Source of the DNA: Pedobacter zeae
GTDB lineage: Bacteria > Bacteroidota > Bacteroidia > Sphingobacteriales > Sphingobacteriaceae
Reading direction: 5' to 3'
Length of the DNA stretch: 64,000 bases
NCBI RefSeq assembly: GCF_014196715.1
Contig: NZ_JACIEF010000003.1
Coordinates: 124,001 to 188,000, forward strand
Shown piece by piece: positions 1-8,060 of this stretch. Each line of letters begins with the position of its first letter. The first letter of the stretch is position 1. Both the position numbers and the translations under genes were made by a program. The notes beneath the pieces were generated by a model that saw only the letters and a program-made list of their open reading frames with translations, searched no databases and was not told the origin of the DNA.

Positions 1-26
1 CCTTATAGGCTCCTGAACCTATAAGG
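1..26. terminator. Hairpin at the left edge, possible terminator
   Basis: The arms CCTTATAGG (1-9) and CCTATAAGG (18-26) are a perfect inverted repeat. On the plus strand a T-rich run follows (about 27-42), which is the form of an intrinsic terminator for a gene left of the window. On the minus strand the hairpin lies just past the stop of the first FKBP gene but is not followed by a T tract. The same CCTATAAG core recurs in the repeats near 8013-8166. Confidence 0.5.
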
Positions 27-38
27 TCTTAATTTTTT

Positions 39-1007
39 TTATTTAGCCAATGGCACGGCTGCATTGGGCTTGATGATGCCTTTCAGCTCTACATCGAAAA
101 CCAGTGGCGTGAAAGGATTAATTGGCCCGCCGCCATTTTCGCCAAAACCTAATCTGGAAGGCAAAATCAGTTTAATTTTACCACCTACCCCAATCAGTTG
201 AATTCCCTGTATCACGCCCTGTGGCAACTGCCCCAGTGGTAAACTACGTGGTACATATTGTACATTTTCGGAGAAAATTCCAGCTTCTTTTGCAATTTTG
301 GCATTCGAAGTATCGAAAACATTCAATGCTCCGTTTGACTTTTTATTGGTAAACTGGCCGGTATAGTCCATTAACACCGTATCTGTTAAAGTAGCCCGTT
401 CTGAGTTGCCCGGAGCATAAATTACATATTGCAAACCAGATGGAGCAGTCGTTACTTTCAGGTTGTTCTCTTCTACGTATTTGGCTATTTTAGCAGGTTC
501 TACCCTTTTATTTTTCTCGTTTAAGGCCCTGTATTCTGCTTCGAAAAACAGTCTTTTCTTTGCTTCAAAAATAGAATCAGGATCCTTTCCTTTATGCAAA
601 ACCTTTTCAATCTTAATGGTAAAAGAAGCAATATTCGATTTTAATCCTTTTGGTTTCGGCTGACCTGAATATTTTTCCATTGAATCTAAATTCAATTTAA
701 AAATGGCGCTATCGCCCTCTCCGAGCAGTTTCAGTCCCGAAGCCAGATCACCTTTGAACATAGACTTGCTGATCGCAAAAAAAGCGGGACGCTCATTGTC
801 GTAGGTATTTACCATCACCGAATCCGGATTGGTATTGGTTTCTACGGTTTGGACACCGTTTAACTTTACATAATCACCATCCTGAATTTTTGGCTTACCT
901 TCACTTTTATAGATCTTGTAAGTCATATCTCCTTCGCCCTTTTCGAATTTGTTACAGGCAGATAGCCCTAACGCTGCTGCCACGAGAATAATTATTCCTT
1001 TTTTCAT
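39..1007 (-). CDS. FKBP-type peptidyl-prolyl isomerase lipoprotein, divergent active site
   Basis: 322 residues. The N-terminus is a lipoprotein signal (MKKGIIILVAAALGLSACNK) with Cys18 as the lipid anchor, so the protein probably sits in the periplasm or on the outer membrane. Residues about 20-180 form an N-terminal region that I cannot assign, and about 190-315 are an FKBP domain. The loop that in FKBPs reads VIPGW..G is here LPQGVIQG, and the usual AYG tyrosine is Phe (GFGENG), so prolyl isomerase activity may be weak or lost. It is a clear paralogue of the next gene; the two share start sequence and domain order, which suggests tandem duplication. The 197-bp gap between them holds a good terminator for the upstream copy, so this copy may have its own promoter. 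Confidence 0.85.
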   Translation of the reverse strand: MKKGIIILVAAALGLSACNKFEKGEGDMTYKIYKSEGKPKIQDGDYVKLNGVQTVETNTNPDSVMVNTYDNERPAFFAISKSMFKGDLASGLKLLGEGDSAIFKLNLDSMEKYSGQPKPKGLKSNIASFTIKIEKVLHKGKDPDSIFEAKKRLFFEAEYRALNEKNKRVEPAKIAKYVEENNLKVTTAPSGLQYVIYAPGNSERATLTDTVLMDYTGQFTNKKSNGALNVFDTSNAKIAKEAGIFSENVQYVPRSLPLGQLPQGVIQGIQLIGVGGKIKLILPSRLGFGENGGGPINPFTPLVFDVELKGIIKPNAAVPLAK

Positions 1008-1152
1008 TTAACATTTTAATTAAAAATCAGCCTTTAATCCATTTTTCGGATGCCGGACAATTTTATTAGACCATACAAAGATAGGCTATAATAAGTTTTT
1101 AAGAATTTTTGCCAAGTTTTATTTTTTGGCTCTGCGAAAAAAAAGACAGGTC

Positions 1153-1187
1153 AAAAAAAATCCTGCTTAACTGAATAAGCAGGATTT
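1153..1187 (-). terminator. Intrinsic terminator after the second FKBP lipoprotein gene
   Basis: Perfect 12-bp arms AAATCCTGCTTA (1158-1169) and TAAGCAGGATTT (1176-1187) with a 6-nt loop. Read on the minus strand, the stem is followed by a T run (complement of the A run 1153-1160). It lies 18 bp past the stop codon at 1205. Confidence 0.85.
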
Positions 1188-1204
1188 ACATACAGTTTAA
1201 GAAA

Positions 1205-2191
1205 TTATTTCTTAACCGGAGCCGGAGCTACAGGAGCCGGAGCCGGTTTTCCTTTGATAATATCTTTAATCTCAAGATCGAAAGCAATCGGGCTGAAAGG
1301 CATAATACCAACCTGTGGTGCACCTTGCTCGCCATAACCTAAATTAGAAGGGATGATTACTTTAATTTTACCACCTTTACCGATTAACTGCAAAGCTTCG
1401 GTAAAACCCGGAATTGTACCACCAACCGGCATTTTTTGAGGGCCATAAGGTTTACCAGGCTTAAATTCGTTTTCTGCTTTAGCCAGTTTTTCATCACTTG
1501 TATCGAAGATTTTATATTTACCATCTTTACCTTTTTTGGTAACTCTACCGGTATAATCAATCAATACTGTATCGCCTAAAGCTGGTTTTTCTGCGCTACC
1601 TGGTTTTTCGATAATGTAGTGTAAACCGCTGGCAGTAGTTTTGGTGGCCAGTTTGGTATCTTCTAAATAAGCTTTCAATTTAGCAGGTTCTGCGGCTTTC
1701 TTTTTTTCTGAAGAAGCTTTGTAGTCGGCCTGGAAAAACTCTGTTGCCCTTTTGTTAAAGGTCGAATCAGCTTCGCCGGCTTTTTTCTTAAATACTTTTT
1801 CAACTTTTACCGTAAAAGTAAGGTATTTATCGTTTTTAAACTGCTCTGGTTTTGGTTGTTTGCTATGGAAAGCCATAGTATCCAGGTCGATTTTAAACGT
1901 AGCGCTATCGCCTTCGCCAAACAAAGTCAATACATCGTTCATATCACCGGCGTACATTTTTTTCTGCACAGGGAATACCGCCGGGGTTTCGCTATCGAAA
2001 GTGCTTGATAAAACAGAATCTTTACCGTTTTTCTGGATAAAGTTCATTTTAACGATATCACCTTCCTTGATTTTTTCGTTACCTGCTGAGTGGTGAATGG
2101 TATACAACAAGCCACCAGCTCCCTTTTTTTCTTGTTTACATGCCGCTAAGCCTAAAGTAGCTGCTGCTAGAATAATAATTCCCTTTTTCAT
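1205..2191 (-). CDS. FKBP-type peptidyl-prolyl isomerase lipoprotein
   Basis: 328 residues with a lipoprotein signal ending LAACK. As in its paralogue at 39-1007, an unassigned N-terminal half (about 20-185) precedes an FKBP domain (about 200-315). The active-site loop IPGFTEALQLIG and the GYGEQG tyrosine are closer to canonical FKBPs, so this copy is the more likely active isomerase, acting on exported proteins. The tail is low-complexity, rich in Pro, Ala, Val and Lys. It starts 44 bp after the NrnA-like gene, so the two may be co-transcribed. FKBP assignment is firm; the client is unknown. Confidence 0.9.
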   Translation of the reverse strand: MKKGIIILAAATLGLAACKQEKKGAGGLLYTIHHSAGNEKIKEGDIVKMNFIQKNGKDSVLSSTFDSETPAVFPVQKKMYAGDMNDVLTLFGEGDSATFKIDLDTMAFHSKQPKPEQFKNDKYLTFTVKVEKVFKKKAGEADSTFNKRATEFFQADYKASSEKKKAAEPAKLKAYLEDTKLATKTTASGLHYIIEKPGSAEKPALGDTVLIDYTGRVTKKGKDGKYKIFDTSDEKLAKAENEFKPGKPYGPQKMPVGGTIPGFTEALQLIGKGGKIKVIIPSNLGYGEQGAPQVGIMPFSPIAFDLEIKDIIKGKPAPAPVAPAPVKK

Positions 2192-2235
2192 TTATTAATT
2201 TGACTTTTTTAAGTTTTATTGTTTATTTCTTGCCC

Positions 2236-3246
2236 TTAGGCGATCAATTGTTCTTTATATTCTGCTAATATCGATTTAAATTCGTTAACTACATCAGTTA
2301 ATTCTTTTTCTGATGCACCACCTGCGGCATTTCTATGCCCGCCTCCATTAAAATACTTCTTGCAGATTTCGTTTGCCGGGAAATCGCCGGTTGATCTTAC
2401 AGAAAGCTTAACTTTATCTGTACGCTCGATGATCAAAGCGGCCAGGCGGATTCCATTGATTGACAGGGCATAATTTACCACACCCTCAGTATCGCCCGTT
2501 TCACTATGGTATTCGGCCAGCTCTTCTTTGGTAACCGAAATAATCGCAGTGTTGTATTCTCTTAAAACCTCCAATTTGTTTGACAGGCAATAACCCAGGA
2601 AGCGTAAACGGTTTTCGCTGGCATTATCATATACCAATTGATGGATTTTCCAATGTTCGGCCCCCAGATCGATCAGGTTTGCAGCAATGCGGTATACTTC
2701 TGATGTTGCAGATTCGAAACGGAAAGATCCCGAATCGGTCATGATACCGGTATAAAGACAAGCAGCTACATCTTTATTGATGCCGGCTTTATCTTCCAGC
2801 TGGTTCACAATAAAATCGTATACGAGTTGCGCAGCTGCACAGGCATTAATATCCCAATGGCGGTAATCGTCAAAATCCTCTGGCTCGAGGTGATGATCGA
2901 TCATAACCTTTTTAGCACCTGCCGCCCTTACCAGTTCGCCCAGTTCGTTAATACGGCTTAGGGTATTGAAATCCAGGCAGAAAATAATCGACGCCTCATC
3001 AACCAGTTTTGCAGCCTGTTCCTGTTGTTCGGTAAAGATAATAACATCCCCGTTGTTCGGCATCCAATGTAGAAAAGTAGGATAATCGGTTGGGGTAATT
3101 ACCTTTACGTGATGGCCTTTCTGAATTAAATATCCATATAAACCAAGGGACGAACCCATCGCATCACCGTCAGGTTTATGATGCGTAGTGATCACAATCC
3201 GTTGTGGTGTAGCCAATAATGTTTTTAATTCAGTTAGTGTAAGCAT
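2236..3246 (-). CDS. NrnA-like DHH/DHHA1 phosphoesterase (oligoribonuclease / pAp phosphatase family)
   Basis: 336 residues from the ATG at 3246. The DHH domain shows HKPDGDAMGSSLGL and the family-naming DHH in VMIDHHLEP, which bind the catalytic Mn ions. The C-terminal DHHA1 domain carries the substrate-binding NGGGHRNAAGG. NrnA-type enzymes degrade short RNA oligomers and dephosphorylate 3'-phosphoadenosine 5'-phosphate in the cytosol. An upstream in-frame ATG at 3264 exists, but it lies inside a good -7 element (TAGCTTTG, 3262-3269), so the internal start fits better. The two FKBP lipoprotein genes follow on the same strand. Confidence 0.9.
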   Translation of the reverse strand: MLTLTELKTLLATPQRIVITTHHKPDGDAMGSSLGLYGYLIQKGHHVKVITPTDYPTFLHWMPNNGDVIIFTEQQEQAAKLVDEASIIFCLDFNTLSRINELGELVRAAGAKKVMIDHHLEPEDFDDYRHWDINACAAAQLVYDFIVNQLEDKAGINKDVAACLYTGIMTDSGSFRFESATSEVYRIAANLIDLGAEHWKIHQLVYDNASENRLRFLGYCLSNKLEVLREYNTAIISVTKEELAEYHSETGDTEGVVNYALSINGIRLAALIIERTDKVKLSVRSTGDFPANEICKKYFNGGGHRNAAGGASEKELTDVVNEFKSILAEYKEQLIA

Positions 3247-3261
3247 ATATTTTTTGCGCTG

Positions 3262-3269
3262 CAAAGCTA
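3262..3269 (-). promoter_or_regulatory. Probable -7 element of the nrnA-like gene
   Basis: On the minus strand the sequence is TAGCTTTG, a full match to the Bacteroidota TAnnTTTG element, 16 bp upstream of the chosen ATG. No clear TTG is seen 19-20 bp further upstream, so this rests on the -7 alone. Confidence 0.5.
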
Positions 3270-3429
3270 AGTAAATTTAGATTAGGATTAAAGGATTTTA
3301 GGATTAGTAGCATCATCGTTCTAAAAGAGATGGCGATTAAGAAAGTTATATGGTCTGAAAAAGCTCAATTCGCCCTCTTAAGCTAATTATCTATTATAAA
3401 ATCGATTTTCAAACCGAATCTATGGTGTA

Positions 3430-3460
3430 TTGATTATTCATCAATTAAAACGTATTTTTG
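3430..3460 (+). promoter_or_regulatory. Promoter of ndk
   Basis: TTG (3430-3432), a 20-bp spacer, then TATTTTTG (3453-3460), matching the Bacteroidota vegetative promoter. It lies 25 bp upstream of the ndk start. Confidence 0.7.
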
Positions 3461-3484
3461 CAAAAAATTTGATATCAAAGCACG

Positions 3485-3904
3485 ATGAGCACTAACAGAA
3501 CTTTTACCATGATTAAGCCAGATGCAGTAGCAAATGGCCATATCGGATCGATCATTAACGACATTACCAATGCAGGTTTTAAAATCATTGCATTAAAATA
3601 TACCAAACTTACAGAAGAAACTGCCGGTCAGTTTTATGCTGTACACGCTGAGCGTCCGTTTTACAAAGATTTAGTAAGCTTTATGTCTTCAGGGCCAATT
3701 GTTGCGGCTATTTTAGAAAAAGACAATGCTATTGAAGATTTCAGAAAATTAATCGGCGCTACCAACCCGGCTGAAGCCGCTGAAGGAACAATCCGTCAGA
3801 AATATGCAAAATCTATCGATGCAAACGCCATTCACGGTTCAGATTCTGATGAGAATGCAGAAATTGAAGGCAACTTCTTCTTCAAAGCTGACGAACGTTT
3901 CTAA
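3485..3904 (+). CDS. ndk: Nucleoside diphosphate kinase
   Basis: 139 residues, the normal length for the family. The enzyme transfers the gamma-phosphate of ATP to other NDPs through a phosphohistidine. The active-site His is visible at residue 117 in NAIHGSDS, and the N-terminal [10 protein letters not shown] strand is typical. The gene stands alone, with its own promoter upstream and a strong terminator downstream. Confidence 0.97.
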   Translation: MSTNRTFTMIKPDAVANGHIGSIINDITNAGFKIIALKYTKLTEETAGQFYAVHAERPFYKDLVSFMSSGPIVAAILEKDNAIEDFRKLIGATNPAEAAEGTIRQKYAKSIDANAIHGSDSDENAEIEGNFFFKADERF

Positions 3905-3928
3905 TTTTAAGGTACAGAACACTTATCT

Positions 3929-3960
3929 AAAACCCCGGATTTTCGGGGTTTTATTGTTTT
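3929..3960 (+). terminator. Intrinsic terminator of ndk
   Basis: Perfect 9-bp stem AAAACCCCG (3929-3937) / CGGGGTTTT (3944-3952) with a 6-nt loop, continuing into ATTGTTTT. It starts 25 bp past the stop codon. Confidence 0.9.
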
Positions 3961-4012
3961 ATCTATTTTGTATCTTACGGCCTTTAAAATAATCAACACT
4001 ATTAAATAAATA

Positions 4013-4786
4013 ATGAAAAGAATTTTCTTAGCGGTATGTTTATCGGGAATCGCTGTTGCCTCTTACGCACAAACCAAAACAGCAGCAAAAAAACCTGTCG
4101 CCGAAAAAACTACTGCAGCCACCAAAACCTCAACATTTAAAGCTTCCGGCTTACATTCATCTTTAGATTCTACCAGTTATGCCTTCGGTACCTCTATCGG
4201 TGCAGGTTTAAAAACAACCGGCCTGTCTACCTTAAACTATGAGGTATTATTAAAAGGCTTAAAAGATGCATTTACTGGCAGTAGCACCGTTTTAACCCAG
4301 CAACAGGCACAACAATGCATTAACGAGGCATTATCTAAAGCATCATCGGCAAAATACAAAGCGGAAGCTGAAGCAAATAAAATTAAATACGCACCCATTA
4401 TGAAAGAAGGACAGGATTTCTTGGAACAGAACAAAAAACGCGCAGGTGTACAAACAACTGCAAGTGGCTTACAATACGAAGTTTTAACCGCCGGAACAGG
4501 CGTTAAACCACAGGCTACCGATTCGGTATTAGTACATTATAAAGGTACTTTATTAAATGGCAAGCAGTTTGATAGCTCTTACGACAGAGGTGAGCCAATT
4601 TCATTTCCCTTAAACCGGGTAATTCCGGGCTGGACTGAAGGTGTTCAATTAATGCCGGCAGGTTCGAAATACAAATTTTATATCCCTTATAACCTGGCTT
4701 ACGGCGAGCGCGGAGCAGGAGCAGACATCCCACCTTACAGCACATTGATTTTCGAGGTTGAGCTGTTAAAAGTGAACGGAAAATAG
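4013..4786 (+). CDS. Exported FKBP-type peptidyl-prolyl isomerase (Mip/FkpA-like)
   Basis: 257 residues. The N-terminus (MKRIFLAVCLSGIAVASYAQ) is a cleavable signal peptide. A Lys/Ala/Thr-rich linker follows, then an FKBP_N-like dimerisation helix region (about 45-145, beginning LDSTSYAFGTSIGAGLK) and a complete FKBP domain (about 155-256). The active-site pieces are canonical: HYKGTL, FDSS, VIPGWTEGVQLM, AYGERG and IPPYSTLIFEVEL. The layout matches Mip/FkpA-type periplasmic foldases. It is not a close copy of the two lipoprotein FKBPs at 39-2191, which lack this N-terminal region. Confidence 0.93.
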   Translation: MKRIFLAVCLSGIAVASYAQTKTAAKKPVAEKTTAATKTSTFKASGLHSSLDSTSYAFGTSIGAGLKTTGLSTLNYEVLLKGLKDAFTGSSTVLTQQQAQQCINEALSKASSAKYKAEAEANKIKYAPIMKEGQDFLEQNKKRAGVQTTASGLQYEVLTAGTGVKPQATDSVLVHYKGTLLNGKQFDSSYDRGEPISFPLNRVIPGWTEGVQLMPAGSKYKFYIPYNLAYGERGAGADIPPYSTLIFEVELLKVNGK

Positions 4787-4848
4787 TTTGTGAGGTAATA
4801 ATGGAAAAAGTTTGAAGGAAGATGTAAAATCGACCATCCTTAAACATC

Positions 4849-4902
4849 AAAGGCCGTCATTTTGAACGAAGCAAAGCGGAGTTCAGGTGACGGCCTTTTT
4901 TT
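4849..4902 (+). terminator. Long-stem terminator carrying a genome-repeat loop
   Basis: AAAGGCCGTCA (4849-4859) pairs with TGACGGCCTTT (4888-4898), followed by a T run. The 28-nt loop contains TTTTGAACGAAGCAAAGCGG, which resembles the dispersed palindromic sequences in the intergenic regions of this window. It begins 63 bp past the FKBP stop codon. Confidence 0.8.
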
Positions 4903-4984
4903 GATCGTTTCTTTTAGATTCACGCTAAATAAGCCCTCTCTCAAAACTTTCTTGAACATTCAATGTTAGGTATTACAAATTAAC

Positions 4985-5164
4985 ATGAATATGAAAAAAG
5001 TATTTCCTTTAGCACTGATCGCATTTTTATGCACTACCTTAAGCAGTTGTGAACTCGTAGAAGGTATATTTAAAGCCGGAGTTTGGGTAGGCGTTATTGT
5101 TGTAGTGGTAGTGGTAGCACTGCTGATCTGGATTTTTGCCAAAATTTTCGGGGGAAGAAGTTAG
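4985..5164 (+). CDS. Small lipoprotein with one membrane segment (59 aa)
   Basis: An open frame of 59 codons starting MNMKKVFPLALIAFLC. The first 18 residues are a lipoprotein-type signal ending LSSCE, and residues about 27-52 are strongly hydrophobic with a Val run (VGVIVVVVVVALLIWIF), ending in FGGRS. An alternative start is the ATG at 4991. From memory, very short proteins of this shape are common in Bacteroidota and are sometimes named phosphatidate cytidylyltransferase by transitive error; nothing here supports that enzyme. Function unknown. Codon use and position, alone between two terminated units, are consistent with a real gene. Confidence 0.65.
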   Translation: MNMKKVFPLALIAFLCTTLSSCELVEGIFKAGVWVGVIVVVVVVALLIWIFAKIFGGRS

Positions 5165-5246
5165 TTGGGAGTTTGGACTCCGAGGCCTGAATTCCTGTTA
5201 AGATATAAAGGGCTTGAGTTTTAAGCTTTTGTCCTTTTATAATACC

Positions 5247-5537
5247 TTACAAAAACACCATTTCGGTAATCACCTCGCTGCCAACATGTTCATTTAATTT
5301 TTGGATGATTCCCTGGCGAACAATTATCAGTTCGTTTTTGATTACCGATGATTCTATCCTTAAAAAAAGCTTTTTGTCGTAAATGTAAATCTGTTTGGTA
5401 CGGTTGGCAATAGCTGTACCCATAATTTCGGGCCATACCGATAGAATGGAAGTTTCATCGAACTTGCGGCGTATACGATACACATCCAGCATTTTGCTGA
5501 TCGCATCTTTTAAAGTAACATCGTTAGGTTTACGCAT
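5247..5537 (-). CDS. DUF721 / DciA-like protein
   Basis: 96 residues of the DUF721 family, with the typical VWPEIMGTAIANRTKQIYI stretch followed by a basic beta-rich half. In other bacteria DUF721 proteins (DciA) help load the replicative helicase DnaB. The start overlaps the recF stop by 8 bp, a translationally coupled pair that puts two replication/repair factors in one operon. The DciA role is inferred from the family and this neighbour. Confidence 0.85.
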   Translation of the reverse strand: MRKPNDVTLKDAISKMLDVYRIRRKFDETSILSVWPEIMGTAIANRTKQIYIYDKKLFLRIESSVIKNELIIVRQGIIQKLNEHVGSEVITEMVFL

Positions 5538-6633
5538 TTTCTATAGTTCCATTATCAACTTCAAACAAAGTTACATCAACTTCTATTTTTTCAAAAATTG
5601 ATTTTATTCTTTCTTTTCCGGTATCGGTAATAAATATCTGCCCGAAATCATGGTGAGAAACCATTTGCATCAGTTTCTGAACACGATGATCATCCAGTTT
5701 ATCAAAAATATCATCCAACAACAGTAAGGGCTTAAATCCTTTGTTATTGGCCAGGTAGGCATACTGGGCAATTTTTAAAGCGATTAAAAAGGATTTCTGC
5801 TGGCCCTGTGAGCCAAATTTCTTTAAAGGCATTCCACTGATTACAAAAGCAAGTTCATCTTTATGAATCCCCGTGGTAGTCCGTTCCAATACGCGATCTT
5901 TTTCAACCGATTTCTTCAACAATTCTTCAAAAGTAGCCTCATTCAATTGCGATTGATAATTCAGCTCAACAACTTCCTTGTTTTCGGTAAGATAAGTATA
6001 ATATTGGTTAAACAGTGGAATAAACTCATCCATAAAGGCCTTACGGATGGTGAAAATTTTATTGCCCGCTATAACCAATTGTTCATCCAGAATTTCGAGC
6101 AGTGCCGGATCGTATTTTCGGGTAATGGCAATCTGTTTTAACAAGGCGTTACGGTTCAGCAGGATGCGGTTATAGGTAATCAGCTGATCGAGGTAATGTG
6201 CATCGGTTTGCGAAATCACATTGTCGATAAATTTTCTTCGCTCCTCACTGCCCTCCATAATCAGGTTTACATCATAGGGCGAAACCATCACTACAGGAAA
6301 AAGCCCGATATGGTCGGCCAGTTTATCATATTCTTTTTTGTTACGTTTAAACTGCTTTTTCTGGTTGCGTTTTACCCCACAGGAGATTTTTTCGTTTTTT
6401 TCATTTCGCTCAAAATCACCCTGGATCATAAAAACCTCTTCATTGGTTTTAATCTGCTGGCTATCGATGGGGTTAAAATAACTTTTACACAGACAGAGGT
6501 AATGGATGGCATCGAGCATATTGGTTTTGCCCGAACCATTATTACCCGTAAAAACGTTTACAGTTTCCGAGAAATGGAGTTCTGCATCGCTATAGTTCTT
6601 GAAATTTAGAAGGGTAATGTTTTTTAACCACAT
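5530..6633 (-). CDS. recF: DNA replication and repair protein RecF
   Basis: 367 residues, normal length. It is an SMC-like ATPase that binds gapped DNA and helps load RecA. Walker A is GNNGSGKTN at residues 30-38, the signature is SQGQQKSFLIALKIAQ, and Walker B is LLLLDDIFDKLD near the C-terminus. The gene lies next to a DUF721 gene rather than with dnaN/gyrB as in many Proteobacteria. A -7 candidate TAAATTTG (minus strand, 6644-6651) is 11 bp upstream of the start. Confidence 0.97.
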   Translation of the reverse strand: MWLKNITLLNFKNYSDAELHFSETVNVFTGNNGSGKTNMLDAIHYLCLCKSYFNPIDSQQIKTNEEVFMIQGDFERNEKNEKISCGVKRNQKKQFKRNKKEYDKLADHIGLFPVVMVSPYDVNLIMEGSEERRKFIDNVISQTDAHYLDQLITYNRILLNRNALLKQIAITRKYDPALLEILDEQLVIAGNKIFTIRKAFMDEFIPLFNQYYTYLTENKEVVELNYQSQLNEATFEELLKKSVEKDRVLERTTTGIHKDELAFVISGMPLKKFGSQGQQKSFLIALKIAQYAYLANNKGFKPLLLLDDIFDKLDDHRVQKLMQMVSHHDFGQIFITDTGKERIKSIFEKIEVDVTLFEVDNGTIENA

Positions 6634-6684
6634 AAATATGTCACAAATTTACCGTTTTTTAACCTCTTCACATCCAATGTTTAA

Positions 6685-6698
6685 AATTAACGTTAATT
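6685..6698. promoter_or_regulatory. AT-rich perfect palindrome between recF and a divergent gene
   Basis: AATTAACGTTAATT is a perfect 14-bp palindrome lying 44-57 bp upstream of the 6742 gene and 52-65 bp upstream of recF. It could be an operator serving both directions, but in AT-rich DNA such palindromes can arise by chance. Confidence 0.25.
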
Positions 6699-6741
6699 AC
6701 ATTTAAAAAAATTGTACTTTCATTGCAAGGAAAAAATTTAC

Positions 6742-7149
6742 ATGGTAGCACAAAAAATGTTAGAGGGGAATGTTCTCTGGTCGTACGAACATGAACTTAC
6801 CGATAAAAAAAATGTAAGCTGGACCAAAAAAATAGCAGGGTTATTTTCGTTTTTAAAACCGCTGCATAATCACGAAGGTGATATTCTGTTGGCATCAAAC
6901 GGTCTTTTTATTGAGGGCGATGAACAATTGGAACTCCCCTTATCCAATATAGAAGAGGTTTACATGGGTTTCGACGATGTTTTCCCTGCCTCATCAGCAA
7001 GAAACTTCGGATTATTCTGGCAACCCATCAGGATCAAATCGACCATAAGCCGTTCAGAAAGCCAAACCGTTTACCTGGTCATTAACCATACGGGCATCTT
7101 TAGCGACAACCAAACTTGGTTTAACACGCTGATTAACCTGCTGCGTTAA
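6742..7149 (+). CDS. Conserved-looking cytosolic protein of unknown function (135 aa)
   Basis: I chose the ATG at 6742 (MVAQKMLEGNVLWSYEHEL); the frame is open 30 bp further upstream, but a weak -7 element (TACTTTCA, 6715-6722) overlaps that extension. There is no signal peptide or membrane segment. The alternation of short beta-like strands (GDILLASNGLFIEGDEQLELPLSNIEEVYMG) and a final helix (TWFNTLINLL) looks like a small beta-barrel with a C-terminal helix, as in bacterial PH-like domains. That is a fold impression only; no family is recognised. Confidence 0.7.
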   Translation: MVAQKMLEGNVLWSYEHELTDKKNVSWTKKIAGLFSFLKPLHNHEGDILLASNGLFIEGDEQLELPLSNIEEVYMGFDDVFPASSARNFGLFWQPIRIKSTISRSESQTVYLVINHTGIFSDNQTWFNTLINLLR

Positions 7150-7218
7150 TGGTGGTATACATTTTAATCTTTCCTGTCCTAAATAACTAATGTTTAATTA
7201 AATACTTCAAAATAAAGG

Positions 7219-7248
7219 TTGATACTTTGATTGAAAAATGTATTTTTG
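7219..7248 (+). promoter_or_regulatory. Promoter of the TPR membrane protein gene
   Basis: TTG (7219-7221), a 19-bp spacer and TATTTTTG (7241-7248) match the Bacteroidota consensus exactly. The start codon is 24 bp further on. Confidence 0.75.
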
Positions 7249-7272
7249 CAATCTTAAATTTTTTAAACAAAC

Positions 7273-7938
7273 ATGTCTACAACAGATAACCAGACAATTC
7301 AACCCACTAAAAAAGGTTCATTTTTACAAGAGAATAATAAAAGCTTACTGTTTATAGCAGGTGCTGTAGTTTTATTAGTTTTAATATATCTTTGGTATCA
7401 AGGCGTGTATTTAAAAGGTCGTGCTGAAGAAGCCGCCAGCAAAATGTACAAAGCTGAACAATTTGTTGGGGTTGATTCCTTATCGAACAAAGCAGTGAAA
7501 GGCGAAGGTGGTTACCCGGGCCTGGAGCAGATTGCTAAAGAATACGACAACACAAAGTCGGCAAACCTCGCCAATCTTTATTTAGGTGGCATCTATTTAC
7601 GTAAAGGCGAGTACAAACAAGCCATCGAATCGTTAAGCAAGTACAGCGCTACCGGTAGCCCGATTGCAGATCCATTAGCTTTAGGCTTGCTTGGTGATGC
7701 TTACAGCGAATTGAAAGACTATAAACAAGCTGCCTCTTACTACAAAAAAGCAGCTGATAAAGCGAGTAAATTTACCTCGCCAATGTTCCTGAAAAAACTG
7801 GGATTGGTTAACGAAAGCCAAAACGATTTTAAAGGTGCAGTTGAGGCCTATACCAAAGTTAAAACCCAATATCCTGAAAGTGCAGAAGCACAATTAATTG
7901 ATGCTTACATTGCCAGGGCTCAGGAAAAAGTTAAATAA
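7273..7938 (+). CDS. Membrane-anchored tetratricopeptide-repeat protein (YfgM-like)
   Basis: 221 residues. A short cytosolic N-terminus is followed by one membrane segment (about 24-45, LLFIAGAVVLLVLIYLWYQG), then a periplasmic helical domain with TPR motifs (LANLYLGGIYLRKGEYKQAI, ALLGDAYSELKDYKQAASYY and later YPESAEAQLIDAYIARAQ). The architecture is like YfgM, an ancillary factor of the SecYEG translocon in E. coli, and similar single-pass TPR proteins are widespread in Bacteroidota. The YfgM comparison is by architecture only. It has its own promoter and terminator. Confidence 0.8.
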   Translation: MSTTDNQTIQPTKKGSFLQENNKSLLFIAGAVVLLVLIYLWYQGVYLKGRAEEAASKMYKAEQFVGVDSLSNKAVKGEGGYPGLEQIAKEYDNTKSANLANLYLGGIYLRKGEYKQAIESLSKYSATGSPIADPLALGLLGDAYSELKDYKQAASYYKKAADKASKFTSPMFLKKLGLVNESQNDFKGAVEAYTKVKTQYPESAEAQLIDAYIARAQEKVK

Positions 7939-7961
7939 TCATTAACTGACTATATTTTATT

Positions 7962-7990
7962 AAAAGATCATCGGAAGGTGGTCTTTTTTT
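7962..7990 (+). terminator. Intrinsic terminator after the TPR gene
   Basis: AAAAGATCATC (7962-7972), loop GGAA, then GGTGGTCTTTT (7977-7987) pairing with two G-U pairs, followed by more T. It lies 23 bp past the stop. Confidence 0.8.
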
Positions 7991-8012
7991 ATGCACGCAC
8001 TTGGCCTTTTAT

Positions 8013-8060
8013 ACCCTATAAGACATTTAATGGGCATATAAGCTTAATGTCTTATAGGGT
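8013..8060. repeat. Inverted repeat with CCCTATAAGACATT arms
   Basis: The left arm (8013-8030) and right arm (8044-8060) are complementary except for one extra T in the left arm, around a 13-nt loop. A third copy of the arm in the right-arm orientation is at 8148-8166. The core CCTATAAG also forms the hairpin at 1-26. It looks like a small mobile or REP-type palindrome rather than a terminator, since no T tract follows. Confidence 0.65.

Noticed and set aside
4985..5164. Phosphatidate cytidylyltransferase label for the 59-aa protein
   Set aside because: The peptide is far too short and has no CDP-alcohol synthesis motif; such labels appear to be propagated errors.
6196..6609. 137-codon open frame antisense to recF
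   Set aside because: It is a shadow of the recF reading frame; recF is complete with all motifs.
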